A DNA stretch of 64,000 bases, taken from positions 79,249-143,248 of the forward strand of contig NZ_VFSV01000009.1 of assembly GCF_007004065.1 (NCBI RefSeq), given 5' to 3'. The notes under the pieces were generated by a model. The model saw only the letters and a list, made by a program, of their open reading frames with translations. It searched no databases and was not told the origin of the DNA. This DNA is from Palleronia caenipelagi. GTDB lineage: Bacteria > Pseudomonadota > Alphaproteobacteria > Rhodobacterales > Rhodobacteraceae. The translations under genes and the position numbers were made by a program. Below are positions 1-9,021 of this stretch, piece after piece (position 1 is the stretch's first letter; each line of letters opens with the position of its first letter).

Positions 1-326
1 CGCTGGCGCGTGTCGCCGAGCAATATCTGCGCAAAGGCTCTAAGGTGTATATCGAAGGCCAGCTTGAAACCCGGAAGTGGCAGGACCAGAGCGGTCAGGA
101 CCGCTACTCCACAGAGGTCGTTCTGCGCCCCTACACCTCGACCCTGACCATGCTGGACGGGCGCGGCGACAACGCCGGGGGTGGTGCCTCAGGCGGCGGA
201 TACGAGGATCGCGGTGGCTATAGCGGCGGCTACGGGGATGGTGGCGCCTCGGGCGGTGCGGCTCCGAGCAGCAGCGGCAGTGGTCGCAGCAGCTATTCCG
301 ATATGGATGACGACATTCCGTTCTGA
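1..326 (+). CDS. ssb: Single-stranded DNA-binding protein, C-terminal part
   Basis: The gene runs in from the left edge, so the start is missing. The visible part holds the end of the OB fold ([18 protein letters not shown], then TEVVLRPY), a glycine- and serine-rich linker, and the acidic tip ending DMDDDIPF. That tip is the known docking site for DNA repair and replication partners. SSB coats single-stranded DNA during replication, recombination and repair. The reading frame starts at position 3. The family assignment is firm; only completeness is lacking. Confidence 0.95.
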   Translation, partial: LARVAEQYLRKGSKVYIEGQLETRKWQDQSGQDRYSTEVVLRPYTSTLTMLDGRGDNAGGGASGGGYEDRGGYSGGYGDGGASGGAAPSSSGSGRSSYSDMDDDIPF

Positions 327-358
327 TCACAAACCCGGACGGCTTTTCCGACACTGGA

Positions 359-1006
359 TTATCGGTCCGGGGCGCCCTCAAATCGCGCCGCACGCAACCC
401 CCTGAGAGAGTTGCCCACATAGAGCCTGCGCCCGGAGAGATCTTCGGGCGTGAGGCTGCGGGTTCGGGCGATCCCGCGTGCGATCAGCTCTTCGCGCAGA
501 ATTCCAGGTAAAGCGCCATCGTCGACCGGTGGGGTCAGGAGCCCCTCCCCAGTCTCCAAGAATACGCTCGTGATGCTGCCCTCACACAGCCGACCCGCCT
601 CGTTCAGAAACAGCACCTCCTCGCAACCCTCTGGCAGAGCCGCCCGGGCCCGGTCGTAGAGGCCGCGCTCAGTGCTCTTGACCCGGCGCCACCGGTCTGC
701 GGCGGTGACCCGTTCAGATGCCCATGCCACCCGCCAGATCTCCGGCGCAGGGGTCAGCGGAGCGCAGGTCAGATCGAGCCGCCCGTGCAGGTCCAGCGTC
801 AGCCGCGCCCGGAGCGCGCACGACACACGGGCGGCGTCGAGCAGCTGGGCGGCCTCACCAGCGTCAAACGCAATACCCAACTCAGCCGCACTGCGCGCCA
901 TCCGCGAAAGATGCCGCGCACCGCGCAGGGGGCCCGACGGCAGTAGCCGCAGGGTCTCAATGAGTTTCAGGTCGGGCGGGAGAGATCCGCAAACCGGGCT
1001 TTCCAC
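359..1006 (-). CDS. pabC: Aminotransferase class IV, probable aminodeoxychorismate lyase
   Basis: A 215-residue fold-type IV PLP enzyme. The probable PLP lysine lies in WRRVKSTERGLYDRAR, and the C-terminal part has the family pattern EVLFLNEAGRLCEGSITSVFL followed by LPGILREELI. The start overlaps the end of pabB by about 40 bp on the same strand, so the two are probably co-transcribed. Together they would convert chorismate to 4-aminobenzoate for folate synthesis. Class IV enzymes are hard to separate from branched-chain or D-amino acid aminotransferases by sequence, and the neighbour is what points to PabC. Confidence 0.8.
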   Translation of the reverse strand: MESPVCGSLPPDLKLIETLRLLPSGPLRGARHLSRMARSAAELGIAFDAGEAAQLLDAARVSCALRARLTLDLHGRLDLTCAPLTPAPEIWRVAWASERVTAADRWRRVKSTERGLYDRARAALPEGCEEVLFLNEAGRLCEGSITSVFLETGEGLLTPPVDDGALPGILREELIARGIARTRSLTPEDLSGRRLYVGNSLRGLRAARFEGAPDR

Positions 1007-2088
1007 AGGGCTTCCTCATATTCACCGTCGCCGGTCGAATCGTGGACCACGCCACCGCCTACGTCCAGCCGCACGCGCCCGTCGGGCCAGCAGGTCAGCG
1101 TACGGATCGCCACGTTAAACCGCATATCCCCATAGGGCGCGATCCAGCCGATGCCGCCGCAATAGACCCCGCGTGGCCCCTGTTCGAGCTCGCGCAGGAT
1201 TTCCATGGCGCGGATCTTTGGCGCGCCGGTGACCGAGCCGCAAGGAAACAGCGCCCGCATAATATCGGTCAGCCCAATGCCGGGCAGGAGGATCCCCTCC
1301 ACGTCCGACACCATCTGGTGGACGGTCGCGTAGGTTTCGACGTGAAAGAGCCGTGGTACCTTCACCGAACCGATGCGGGAAATCCGCGAGATATCGTTGC
1401 GCAACAGGTCCACGATCATCAGGTTCTCGGCCTGATTCTTTTCCGATCCCGCCAGATCCCGAACCAGCCGTGCATCCTCATCCGGGGTGGCGCCCCGCGG
1501 GGCAGTCCCCTTCATCGGACGAGTGCGGATGCGGCCACCCTCTATGGCAAAGAAGAGCTCGGGGGATCGGCTAAGGATCGACGGACCATCAAGATCCACA
1601 AAGGCACCCAGCCGCACGCTCTGCCGGGCCACCAGCGCGTTATACAAATCGCGCGGGGCGCCGGTGGCGCGGGCGTTGATCGGGAAGGTCAGATTGGCTT
1701 GATAGATATCCCCCGCAGAGATGTAGTCCTGCACGGTGTCATATGCAGCGCGGTAGGTGGCAGCGTCCCAGACTGGGACGAGATCAAAGAGCGTCGCAGG
1801 CCCGGACGTCTGGGGAGCGGGCGTTTGCGGGCCGTCGAAGACGCCGAACAGCAGCAGAGGAACGTCCCGTCCCTCGGGCATCAAGGGTGCGAGCTTGCGC
1901 GACAGGGCATAGCCCAACTCGTAGCTGCCGTATCCCGCCAGCCACTGCCCCCTTGCCTGCGCCGCCTCCATGGCCGCGAGCGCGCCGGGGACCTCTTCGG
2001 GCGTGTCAGCCCGGATCAGCGCCACGGGCGAGGTGAACTCCGCCGGGGCGCCGCCGGGGCCTTCGTCGAACAGAACGGTTCCGCTCAC
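967..2088 (-). CDS. pabB: Aminodeoxychorismate synthase component I
   Basis: A 373-residue chorismate-binding enzyme that makes 4-amino-4-deoxychorismate from chorismate and ammonia. Family motifs are SRSPELFF, RPMKGTAPRG, SEKNQAENLMIVDLLRND and CGSVTGAPKIRAMEIL near the active site. The start is GTG, inside a GTGA overlap with the stop of aroB, which suggests translational coupling. It is shorter than full-length PabB or TrpE and appears to have a reduced N-terminal domain, which is usual for the short alphaproteobacterial form. Confidence 0.9.
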   Translation of the reverse strand: MSGTVLFDEGPGGAPAEFTSPVALIRADTPEEVPGALAAMEAAQARGQWLAGYGSYELGYALSRKLAPLMPEGRDVPLLLFGVFDGPQTPAPQTSGPATLFDLVPVWDAATYRAAYDTVQDYISAGDIYQANLTFPINARATGAPRDLYNALVARQSVRLGAFVDLDGPSILSRSPELFFAIEGGRIRTRPMKGTAPRGATPDEDARLVRDLAGSEKNQAENLMIVDLLRNDISRISRIGSVKVPRLFHVETYATVHQMVSDVEGILLPGIGLTDIMRALFPCGSVTGAPKIRAMEILRELEQGPRGVYCGGIGWIAPYGDMRFNVAIRTLTCWPDGRVRLDVGGGVVHDSTGDGEYEEALWKARFADLSRPT

Positions 2089-3200
2089 CGCGCCGACAGA
2101 GCCTCCGCCAGCACCGCGCAGATCTGCTCGCGCGGGGCGTCACTGGTGACAAAGGCGGAGCCGATGCCGCGCGCAAGGATCAGCCTCAATTGCCCGTCCA
2201 CGACCTTTTTATCCTGCGCCATCAGATCCAGCAGCCCGTCAGCGTCCGGCAGATCGCCCGGGATGTCCGCAAGGTCGCGCTTCATCCTCATGGCGGCGAG
2301 ATGGGCGCGCACGCGGGAGGGATCTTCCTGGCTGCACAGACCCAGACGCGCGGACAGCTCGAAGGCCAGCGCGCAACCAATGGCGACACCTTCACCGTGG
2401 AGCAGCCGGTCCGAATAGCCCGTCGCGGCCTCCAGCGCGTGGCAGAAGGTGTGGCCGAGGTTCAAGAGCGCCCGATCCCCGGCCTCGGTCTCGTCCCGCT
2501 CGACAATGTCGGCCTTCATCTGAACAGATCGGCGCACGGCCTCGGTCCTGAGTGCCACATCACCGGCCGCGAGCGCGGGGCCATTCGTCTCCAGCCACGC
2601 GAAAAAATCCGCATCCCCCAGCAGCCCGTATTTCACCACCTCGCCATAGCCAGCGAGAAAATCGCGCGGGGGCAGCGCGGCAAGCACCTCCACATCGGCC
2701 AGCACCATCGCGGGCTGGTGGAAAGACCCGATCAGGTTCTTGCCCGCCGCAGCGTTTACGCCGGTCTTTCCGCCCACGGAGCTGTCCACCTGCGCCAGAA
2801 GCGAGGTCGGGATCTGCACAAAGCGCACACCCCGGCGCAGAATTGCGGCGGCAAATCCCGCCAGATCGCCAATCACCCCGCCGCCAAAGGCCACAACGAT
2901 ATCTCGCCGCTCGATCTTTTCGGCCAGCAGCCATTCAACCACTGTGCCAAGTTGGGCCCAGTTCTTGGTAGCCTCCCCCGGCGGCAGCGCCATCGCGGAA
3001 TGGGCGATCCCGGCGGCGTCGAGCGATGCCTCCAGCGCCGCCAGATGCAGACCGGCCACGGTCTCATCGGTGACGATGGCCACACGCGGGCGCTTCAGGA
3101 GCGGCGCAATCCGCGCGCCCGCCTCCGCCAGCAGGCCACTGCCGATTTCCACATCATAAGACCGGTCGCCAAGCGACACATGCACGGTTTCTCGGGTCAT
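2085..3200 (-). CDS. aroB: 3-dehydroquinate synthase
   Basis: A 371-residue NAD- and metal-dependent enzyme that cyclises DAHP to 3-dehydroquinate, step two of the shikimate pathway. Visible motifs are the nucleotide-binding GGGVIGDLAGFAA, SSVGGKTGVN, GYGEVVKYGLL, and the metal-ligand region LNLGHTFCHALE followed by LHGEGVAIG. It overlaps aroK by 4 bp (ATGA) and pabB by 4 bp, which makes an aroK-aroB-pabB-pabC run feeding chorismate and folate synthesis. Confidence 0.96.
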   Translation of the reverse strand: MTRETVHVSLGDRSYDVEIGSGLLAEAGARIAPLLKRPRVAIVTDETVAGLHLAALEASLDAAGIAHSAMALPPGEATKNWAQLGTVVEWLLAEKIERRDIVVAFGGGVIGDLAGFAAAILRRGVRFVQIPTSLLAQVDSSVGGKTGVNAAAGKNLIGSFHQPAMVLADVEVLAALPPRDFLAGYGEVVKYGLLGDADFFAWLETNGPALAAGDVALRTEAVRRSVQMKADIVERDETEAGDRALLNLGHTFCHALEAATGYSDRLLHGEGVAIGCALAFELSARLGLCSQEDPSRVRAHLAAMRMKRDLADIPGDLPDADGLLDLMAQDKKVVDGQLRLILARGIGSAFVTSDAPREQICAVLAEALSAR

Positions 3201-3739
3201 AGGGTCTCCAGAACGTCGGGTCGTGTGGCCAGAACACCAATGGATTTCTGCGCCATCTCCTCAATGCTGATGCCCGGCTCGGCATCCACCACCAGATCGG
3301 CCAGCGCATAAACAGGATCGCGCTTTTCGATGAACTCCAGGAGCGTCGCTTTCGGGTCCGGGGTCCTGAGCAAGGGGCGCGTGTCCTTGTGACGGACGCG
3401 GGTCCACAGCAGTTCCGCATCAGCGCGAATCCAAAGTGCCACGCCGCGCTCGGAGATGGTCTGCCGATTGCGTTCCGACATAAAGGCCCCGCCGCCAGTG
3501 GACAGGATCCCCGGCTCTCCGTCGAGCAGCCGTGCGATCACCTCCGCCTCGCGATCCCGGAAAAACGGCTCGCCGTGGCGTTCAAAGATCTCGGGTATCG
3601 AAAGAGTTGAGGCCCGTTCGATCTCGTGATCTGAGTCGATAAAGGGCACCCCGAGCGCACGGGCAAGAGCAGTGCCGACCGCGGTCTTACCCGAACCCAT
3701 CATCCCGATCATGACAACGGTTTTCTTCAAACGGTGCAT
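3197..3739 (-). CDS. aroK: Shikimate kinase
   Basis: A 180-residue kinase that phosphorylates shikimate at the 3-OH using ATP. It has the P-loop GMMGSGKT (residues 12-19), the shikimate-binding FIDSDHEIE (Asp35, Asp37), FFRDRE (Arg61), the STGGGAF glycine loop (82-84) and the lid segment around DTRPLL. It is the first gene of the minus-strand aromatic and folate run. The 130 bp between it and the plus-strand gene at 3,872 must hold divergent promoters. Confidence 0.95.
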   Translation of the reverse strand: MHRLKKTVVMIGMMGSGKTAVGTALARALGVPFIDSDHEIERASTLSIPEIFERHGEPFFRDREAEVIARLLDGEPGILSTGGGAFMSERNRQTISERGVALWIRADAELLWTRVRHKDTRPLLRTPDPKATLLEFIEKRDPVYALADLVVDAEPGISIEEMAQKSIGVLATRPDVLETL

Positions 3740-3871
3740 GGCCTATCGTGTACGGTAATCAAGGTTGCGTTCAGGTCACTGAATGACGTGATCTTGCTCG
3801 AATGACCAGCTATAAAGCATGGGACCCACACGAAGATGTGGGACAATGGGGCGTTTTGAAAGGCAGGCAGC

Positions 3872-4006
3872 GTGATCCGGTTACTTAAACTTGTGGTGTT
3901 TCTGGTGATTCTGACCGTGGTCGGTTTGACCGGCTACGCCTATCTCGGCGACATGGACCCTGACCGGAGCGAGCGCGTGGATCCTGTGACGCTTGATGCC
4001 CGGTAG
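3872..4006 (+). CDS. Small single-pass membrane protein, unknown function
   Basis: A 44-residue protein starting at GTG with AAGG-type ribosome-binding bases upstream. Residues 3-24 form a hydrophobic helix (LLKLVVFLVILTVVGLTGYA) and the charged tail DPDRSERVDP should lie outside the membrane or free. It overlaps the start of the next gene (ATG at 3,996), so the two look translationally coupled. I do not recognise a family. The overlap and codon use suggest a real gene rather than noise. Confidence 0.6.
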   Translation: MIRLLKLVVFLVILTVVGLTGYAYLGDMDPDRSERVDPVTLDAR

Positions 4007-5369
4007 GCTCTGGAGCCTTGCGCTTCTCCTCGCGGGAGAGGCCGCGCTGGCGCAGGCCAGCGCTCAGGTGGTGACCGCCGCTTTGCCCGAACCGGACTCT
4101 GGCGTCGCCCAAGAGGTCGTGGAAGTCCATCCCGAAGAAGCCTTGCTCGGAGACCGGATAATTGTGACGGCGCTTCCGACGTTGGATCCGGACCGCGTGG
4201 GGCTGGCCCAGCCCGCGGCACTCGGCCTGCCTGATGCGCTGTGGAGCCGCTCCAGCGCGGCAATGCTCAGTGCGTTACTGGAAACGGTGCCGCAACCGAC
4301 CGAGGCCGCCACCATGGCGCTGCTGCGCGATGCCCTGTCCGTCGGGGATACGCCGCCCGATGACAGCGATCAGGCACGCGATCTGTTCCTTGCACGGGTC
4401 GATACGCTGGTCCGTTTGGGAGATTTGTCCACCGCCAGCGCACTGCTGAAGACGGCGGGACTTGAGAGCCCCGAACTGTTCATGCGCTGGGCCAATATTG
4501 CGCTGATGACCGGTCGGGAAAACGCTGCGTGTCAAAGAATCGGAACCCTGCCACCGTCCACCAGCATCTATCCCGCGCGGGTCTTTTGTCATGCCCGGCA
4601 GGGAGACTGGCCTGCGGCTGTCATCACTCTGGAAACCGGCGTGATTTTGGGTGAGATCACGCCGGCTCAGCGGGAACTGATGTTGCGGTTTCTTGACGAG
4701 GAGCATGACGGCCTGACGCTGCCTCCGCCGCGTGTACCGACCCCGTTCGAATTCGTCATCTATGAGGCGCTGGGAGAACCTTTGCGTACGGCTGCGCTGC
4801 CCATCGCTTTTGCCCATGCGGATTTGCGGGAGATTGAGGCGATGAGTGCCCGAATCGCGGCAGCCGAACGGCTGGCGCGGCATGGCGCGATCCCGCCTGA
4901 GCGGCTGATGAAGCTCTACCTGACCGACCTGCCCGCATCAGGCGAAACCGCGCCGCCCACAGCCGAGGCCGTCCAACAGCTCGAAAAGGCGCTCGACACC
5001 GGCGACCTGGAGACGATCGAAACCGCCTTGCAAAATGCCGCCACTGTAATGGGCGAGACCGGTCTGCTGCCGTTTCTGGCAGAGAGCTACGGTGCAGCGG
5101 TTGCAGCCTTAGGTCTAGAAACGTCCGAGGCGCGGCAGCTTGATGCGCTGGCGACGGGCATCGACCTGCCGCCCCTGCCCGCCCCGTCTCCCCGCGATGC
5201 AGCCCTGATCGCTGACGGACGACCGGGCGAGGCATTGCTGCGCGCGGTCACTGATCTGACGGTCAGCGAAGACGCAGACACCGAGGCCCGCGCGCTGTCC
5301 ACACTTATGGCGCTGGGATTGGAGAACCGGGCCCGTCGCATCTACGCGGAACGGACCCTCCTGCCATGA
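3996..5369 (+). CDS. Secreted protein of unknown function upstream of xerD
   Basis: A 457-residue protein with an N-terminal signal peptide (MPGRLWSLALLLAGEAALAQ, probable cleavage near AQA). The rest is rich in alpha-helical, leucine- and alanine-rich segments and looks like repeat helices, possibly TPR-like. No catalytic motif is visible. It sits between the small membrane protein and xerD with a 4-bp overlap at both ends, so the three probably form one operon. It is probably periplasmic. The function is unknown. Confidence 0.75.
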   Translation: MPGRLWSLALLLAGEAALAQASAQVVTAALPEPDSGVAQEVVEVHPEEALLGDRIIVTALPTLDPDRVGLAQPAALGLPDALWSRSSAAMLSALLETVPQPTEAATMALLRDALSVGDTPPDDSDQARDLFLARVDTLVRLGDLSTASALLKTAGLESPELFMRWANIALMTGRENAACQRIGTLPPSTSIYPARVFCHARQGDWPAAVITLETGVILGEITPAQRELMLRFLDEEHDGLTLPPPRVPTPFEFVIYEALGEPLRTAALPIAFAHADLREIEAMSARIAAAERLARHGAIPPERLMKLYLTDLPASGETAPPTAEAVQQLEKALDTGDLETIETALQNAATVMGETGLLPFLAESYGAAVAALGLETSEARQLDALATGIDLPPLPAPSPRDAALIADGRPGEALLRAVTDLTVSEDADTEARALSTLMALGLENRARRIYAERTLLP

Positions 5370-6292
5370 GCGCCGAGCCATCGCCGCAGCGTCTCATCGC
5401 GACCTTCCTCGAAGCTCATGCCGCAGAGGCCGGGGCGGCCCAGAATACGCAACTCGCCTATGCGCGCGATCTGGCGATCTTTTGCGACTGGATGGCGGCC
5501 GAGGGCGAAAGCTTTGCAACGATGTCACGGGCCTCAATCGAGCAGTATCTGGCCGATTGCGAGGCCGAGGGGCTCGCTCAGTCCACGCGCGCCCGGCGTC
5601 TCTCCTCGCTCAAGAGCTTTTTCCGCTTTGCCTATGAAGAGGGATGGCGGCAGGATAATCCGACTCTGCGGATCAAGGGACCCGGCAGGGCACGACAGCT
5701 GCCGAAAACCATCAGTGTCGAGGAGGTCGAGCGCCTGCTGGACGCGGCGACCGAAACGGGCCGCAGCCCCGCTGACCGGGCCCGGAACCGCTGCCTGATG
5801 GAGCTGCTATATGCCACCGGGATGCGGGTGACCGAGCTGGTCTCGCTACCCGTCAGCAGCGCACGGGGCGATCCCCAAATGCTGCTCGTGCGCGGCAAGG
5901 GGGACAAGGAGCGTATGGTCCCCCTGACCGAATCGGCTCGCATAGCCTTGCGGGAGTGGCTGAAAATCCGCGATGCCGCCGAAGATTCCGCCCATCCAGC
6001 GCGTCACCTGTTCCCGTCGCGGAGCGCGTTGGGCCACCTGACCCGGCACCGGTTTTTCCAGATTATCAAGGAGATCTCCGTCGCCGCCGGGGTCGATCCA
6101 TCCCGCGTCACACCCCATACCATGCGCCACGCTTTCGCAACTCATCTGCTGGCGGGCGGCGCGGATCTCATGACGATTCAGACGCTGCTCGGGCACGCGG
6201 ATGTAGCCACCACCGAGATTTATACACATGTTCTGGAGGATCGCCTGCATGAGCTTGTGATCCGCCACCATCCGCTGTCTACGGAACAATAA
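5366..6292 (+). CDS. xerD: Site-specific tyrosine recombinase XerD
   Basis: A 308-residue core recombinase that, with XerC, resolves chromosome dimers at dif. The N-terminal SAM-like domain covers about residues 8-95. Catalytic residues are visible: Arg154 (ATGMRVTE), the Lys region near GKGDKER (177-183), His251 and Arg254 (HTMRHAFATH), His277 (LLGHADVATT) and nucleophile Tyr286. The length is normal. It overlaps the upstream secreted-protein gene by 4 bp. Its chromosomal context argues against a phage integrase role. Confidence 0.93.
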   Translation: MSAEPSPQRLIATFLEAHAAEAGAAQNTQLAYARDLAIFCDWMAAEGESFATMSRASIEQYLADCEAEGLAQSTRARRLSSLKSFFRFAYEEGWRQDNPTLRIKGPGRARQLPKTISVEEVERLLDAATETGRSPADRARNRCLMELLYATGMRVTELVSLPVSSARGDPQMLLVRGKGDKERMVPLTESARIALREWLKIRDAAEDSAHPARHLFPSRSALGHLTRHRFFQIIKEISVAAGVDPSRVTPHTMRHAFATHLLAGGADLMTIQTLLGHADVATTEIYTHVLEDRLHELVIRHHPLSTEQ

Positions 6293-6348
6293 CCCACCGA
6301 CAGACTTAACCGGGCAAGCGCCCCTCACAGGAAACACCCTCAGCCGTC

Positions 6349-7638
6349 ATGTTCGACACCGCATTCTGGACCTCCGCCGCTGCCATTTTCGTCCTGCTGG
6401 CCTGCTCCGGCTTTTTCTCCGGCAGCGAAACCGCCTTGACCGCCGCCTCCCGGGGCAAGCTGCGCACGCAGGCCGATAAAGGTAACAAGGGTGCCGCCCG
6501 CGCGCTGAAGATCACCGAAGACAGCGAGCGGCTGATCGGCTCCGTGCTGCTGGGCAATAACCTCGTCAACATCCTCGCCACCTCGCTGGCCACCGCGCTG
6601 TTCACCCGTCTCTTCGGCGAATCGGGCGTGGCGATGGCGACGCTGATCATGACCTTCCTCGTTCTGATCTTCGCCGAAGTGCTGCCGAAGACCTACGCCA
6701 TCACAAATGCCGAAACCGCAGCCGCTGGCGTCTCGGGTCCCATTGCGGTGGTTGTCAAACTCTTTTCGCCGATCGTCAGCGCGGTCCGCGCGCTGGTTCG
6801 TGCAATCCTGAAACTGTTCGGCGTGCAGACCGACCCGGACAGCCACATCCTCGCTCTGCGGGAAGAAATCGAAGGTGCGCTGAACCTCGGTCATTCCGAA
6901 GGCGTGGTGGAGAAGGAGGACCGCGACCGGATCCTCGGCGCGCTGGATCTGGGCGAGCGGACGGTGGACGAGATCATGCTCCACCGCTCGAAAATCGAAA
7001 TGATCGATGCCGATGATGACCCCGGCAAGATCCTCGAACAGTGCCTGTCGAGCCCGCATACCCGCCTGCCCGTCTATCGCGGGACCTATGAGAACATCAT
7101 CGGTGTCATCCACGCCAAGGATCTGGCCCGCGCCATGTATGCCCGTAGCGCGGCCAGCGAGATGGCGGGTGGGGATATGTCGACCTTCGACATCACCGAA
7201 GTCGCCATGCCCGCCTATTTCATTCCGGAGGTCACGACCCTTGACGACCAGATGCGGGAATTTCTGCGCAAACACACCCATTTCGCACTGGTTGTGGATG
7301 AGTATGGCGCACTGCTCGGGCTGATCACTCTCGAAGATATTCTTGAGGAGATCGTGGGAGAGATCGCCGACGAGTTCGACGATCACGAAGCCGATCAATA
7401 CTCTGTAGAGAAGAATGGCGACTGGATCGTCGATGGCGGGATGACCATTCGCGACTTGAACCGCGCTGCCGACTGGGGCCTCCCGGATGAGGAAGCCAAC
7501 ACCGTCGCGGGTCTGGTGCTCCACGGCGCCCAGATTATCCCGAATGAGGGGCAGGTCTTCTCCTTCTACGGGTATCGGTTCGAGGTCATGCAGAGACTGG
7601 ACAACCGGATTACAAAGCTACGCATTCGCAGGCTCTGA
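6349..7638 (+). CDS. CNNM/CorC-HlyC family transporter-like protein
   Basis: A 429-residue membrane protein of the hemolysin/CorC family. The N-terminal DUF21 (CNNM) domain covers about 1-180 with several hydrophobic helices and the motif FFSGSETALTAASRGKL. A CBS pair follows (VDEIMLHRSKIEMID; HTHFALVVDEYGALLGLITLEDILEEIVGEI), then a C-terminal CorC/HlyC domain. Relatives are implicated in Mg2+ or Co2+ export and in cation stress. The hemolysin name is historical and not evidence of toxin activity. Confidence 0.88.
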   Translation: MFDTAFWTSAAAIFVLLACSGFFSGSETALTAASRGKLRTQADKGNKGAARALKITEDSERLIGSVLLGNNLVNILATSLATALFTRLFGESGVAMATLIMTFLVLIFAEVLPKTYAITNAETAAAGVSGPIAVVVKLFSPIVSAVRALVRAILKLFGVQTDPDSHILALREEIEGALNLGHSEGVVEKEDRDRILGALDLGERTVDEIMLHRSKIEMIDADDDPGKILEQCLSSPHTRLPVYRGTYENIIGVIHAKDLARAMYARSAASEMAGGDMSTFDITEVAMPAYFIPEVTTLDDQMREFLRKHTHFALVVDEYGALLGLITLEDILEEIVGEIADEFDDHEADQYSVEKNGDWIVDGGMTIRDLNRAADWGLPDEEANTVAGLVLHGAQIIPNEGQVFSFYGYRFEVMQRLDNRITKLRIRRL

Positions 7639-7647
7639 CTCACGCAG

Positions 7648-7670
7648 CCCGGCACATCTTCGCCGGGTTT
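7648..7670 (+). terminator. Possible rho-independent terminator
   Basis: CCCGGC (7,648-7,653) can pair with GCCGGG (7,662-7,667) across an 8-nt loop, and the stem is followed by TTT. It lies just after the transporter gene. The T-run is short, so termination may be weak. Confidence 0.45.
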
Positions 7671-7739
7671 GCCAGGGTGCATTGACCTCGCGGGGCCACG
7701 ACCCAGTTTCCAAATCAGTTCATTCAGCCGGAGGATCTC

Positions 7740-8963
7740 ATGTCGCTACCCGTCTCACCCCAGGGAGACCTGACCGTCGCACTCGCACGCGATCCCTATC
7801 GCACATTGTCCCAGACCGCCCTGCGGGTCGGCGCCGATGCATTCCGAGGCAAGCTTCTGCTCAGTGACACTGTCTTCCTGACCGGACGCGACATGGCCGA
7901 ACAGTTCTACACCGGCGGCTTTGCGACCGTCTCCCCAACGGGTTCGGGCAAAATCCTCGGCTTCATTGGCGGCAACGACACCGACGCGGAGACGCAACAG
8001 ACCGAGCGCCAGCGCCGTCGTGCGCTCCTGACCGACGCGATTGCGCCGGAAAAGCGTGAGGCCCTGATCGGTAGGGTCGAGGCCGGGCTCAAGGCCCTGT
8101 CCGAGCGTGCCCCCAATGAGATCGTCCTGCGCGACGAGATGGTGCGCGTGCTGACCCGCGCAACGCTCGAATGGGCGGGTCTTACGCTGTCCGAGGGCGA
8201 GGCCGAGAAGGTCGCCGAAGACCTTATCACCCGTTCCGGCCATGCGATTCCGACGTCCCTGCGCAAGGTGGGTGCGGCACCCAGCCAACAACGTCTCGAA
8301 AGCTGGGCCGCGACACTGATTGGCGAGATCCGGGCCAACACCCGCGAAGTCACCCGCGACGGTCTCGCCGATCAGGTGGCCAGCTACTACACCGCTGAGA
8401 TGCTTCCCCCTGACAGGAAGGAAGCGGGCACGGAGTTCCTCAACCATCTCAACGCGATTACAGGCGTCGCGACGTATTTCACCTTCATGGCTCATGCCTG
8501 TGCGACCCGCGAAAATGGTCACCGCGATATGTCCGAGCGGCCCCACTCCTTTGTGCAGGAAGTCCGCCGCTATTATCCGGCGGTGCCCTTCGTCCGGGCG
8601 CGGACATCGAAGGACGTGGAAATCGCGGGCGCGACGGTCGAGGCCGGGACACGCGTGGTGCTCGACCTGTACGGCATCAACCACGACGCGCGGCTCTGGG
8701 ATCACCCGGCCATGTTCCGTCCGTCGCGCTTCGACAACCTCACCATTGATCCCTATGCGCTGCTGGCTCAGGGTGCGGGCGATGAGGTGACTGGCAACCC
8801 CTGCCCAGGCCTCGACCTGACCACCGATCTGATGCTGGCATTCGGGGAGTGGTTCAGCGGGCTGACCTACGAGATGCCGCGCCAGAACCTCGATCTTGCG
8901 ATGAGTGAGATGCCCGCACTGCCGAAGAGCGGCGTGGTGCTGCAAAACCTGCGCGCCGCCTGA
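7740..8963 (+). CDS. Cytochrome P450, fatty-acid peroxygenase-like (CYP152 type)
   Basis: A 407-residue P450 without a membrane anchor. The K-helix ExxR is in QEVRRYYPAVPF, the PERF-like segment is MFRPSRF, and the heme cysteine is in GAGDEVTGNPCPGLDL. The pattern QEVRRYYP..PFVRAR, the DLYGINHD segment and the QGAGD...CPG heme loop match the CYP152 family (BSbeta and SPalpha), which uses hydrogen peroxide to hydroxylate or decarboxylate fatty acids. The family call comes from motif memory. Peroxide use is inferred. Confidence 0.8.
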   Translation: MSLPVSPQGDLTVALARDPYRTLSQTALRVGADAFRGKLLLSDTVFLTGRDMAEQFYTGGFATVSPTGSGKILGFIGGNDTDAETQQTERQRRRALLTDAIAPEKREALIGRVEAGLKALSERAPNEIVLRDEMVRVLTRATLEWAGLTLSEGEAEKVAEDLITRSGHAIPTSLRKVGAAPSQQRLESWAATLIGEIRANTREVTRDGLADQVASYYTAEMLPPDRKEAGTEFLNHLNAITGVATYFTFMAHACATRENGHRDMSERPHSFVQEVRRYYPAVPFVRARTSKDVEIAGATVEAGTRVVLDLYGINHDARLWDHPAMFRPSRFDNLTIDPYALLAQGAGDEVTGNPCPGLDLTTDLMLAFGEWFSGLTYEMPRQNLDLAMSEMPALPKSGVVLQNLRAA

Positions 8964-8980
8964 TCATCGAAGCGACTAAG

Positions 8981-9016
8981 AAAACAGCCCGGGATCTATC
9001 AATTCCGGGCTGTTTT
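8981..9016. terminator. Bidirectional rho-independent terminator
   Basis: A perfect 12-bp inverted repeat, AAAACAGCCCGG (8,981-8,992) and CCGGGCTGTTTT (9,005-9,016), with a 12-nt loop. It has an A-run on one side and a T-run on the other. It sits between the convergent P450 and carboxypeptidase genes and can serve both. Confidence 0.9.
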
Positions 9017-9021
9017 ATGGG

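Noticed and set aside
1042..2418. A 458-residue plus-strand frame
   Set aside because: It lies opposite pabB and aroB, which have full family motifs.
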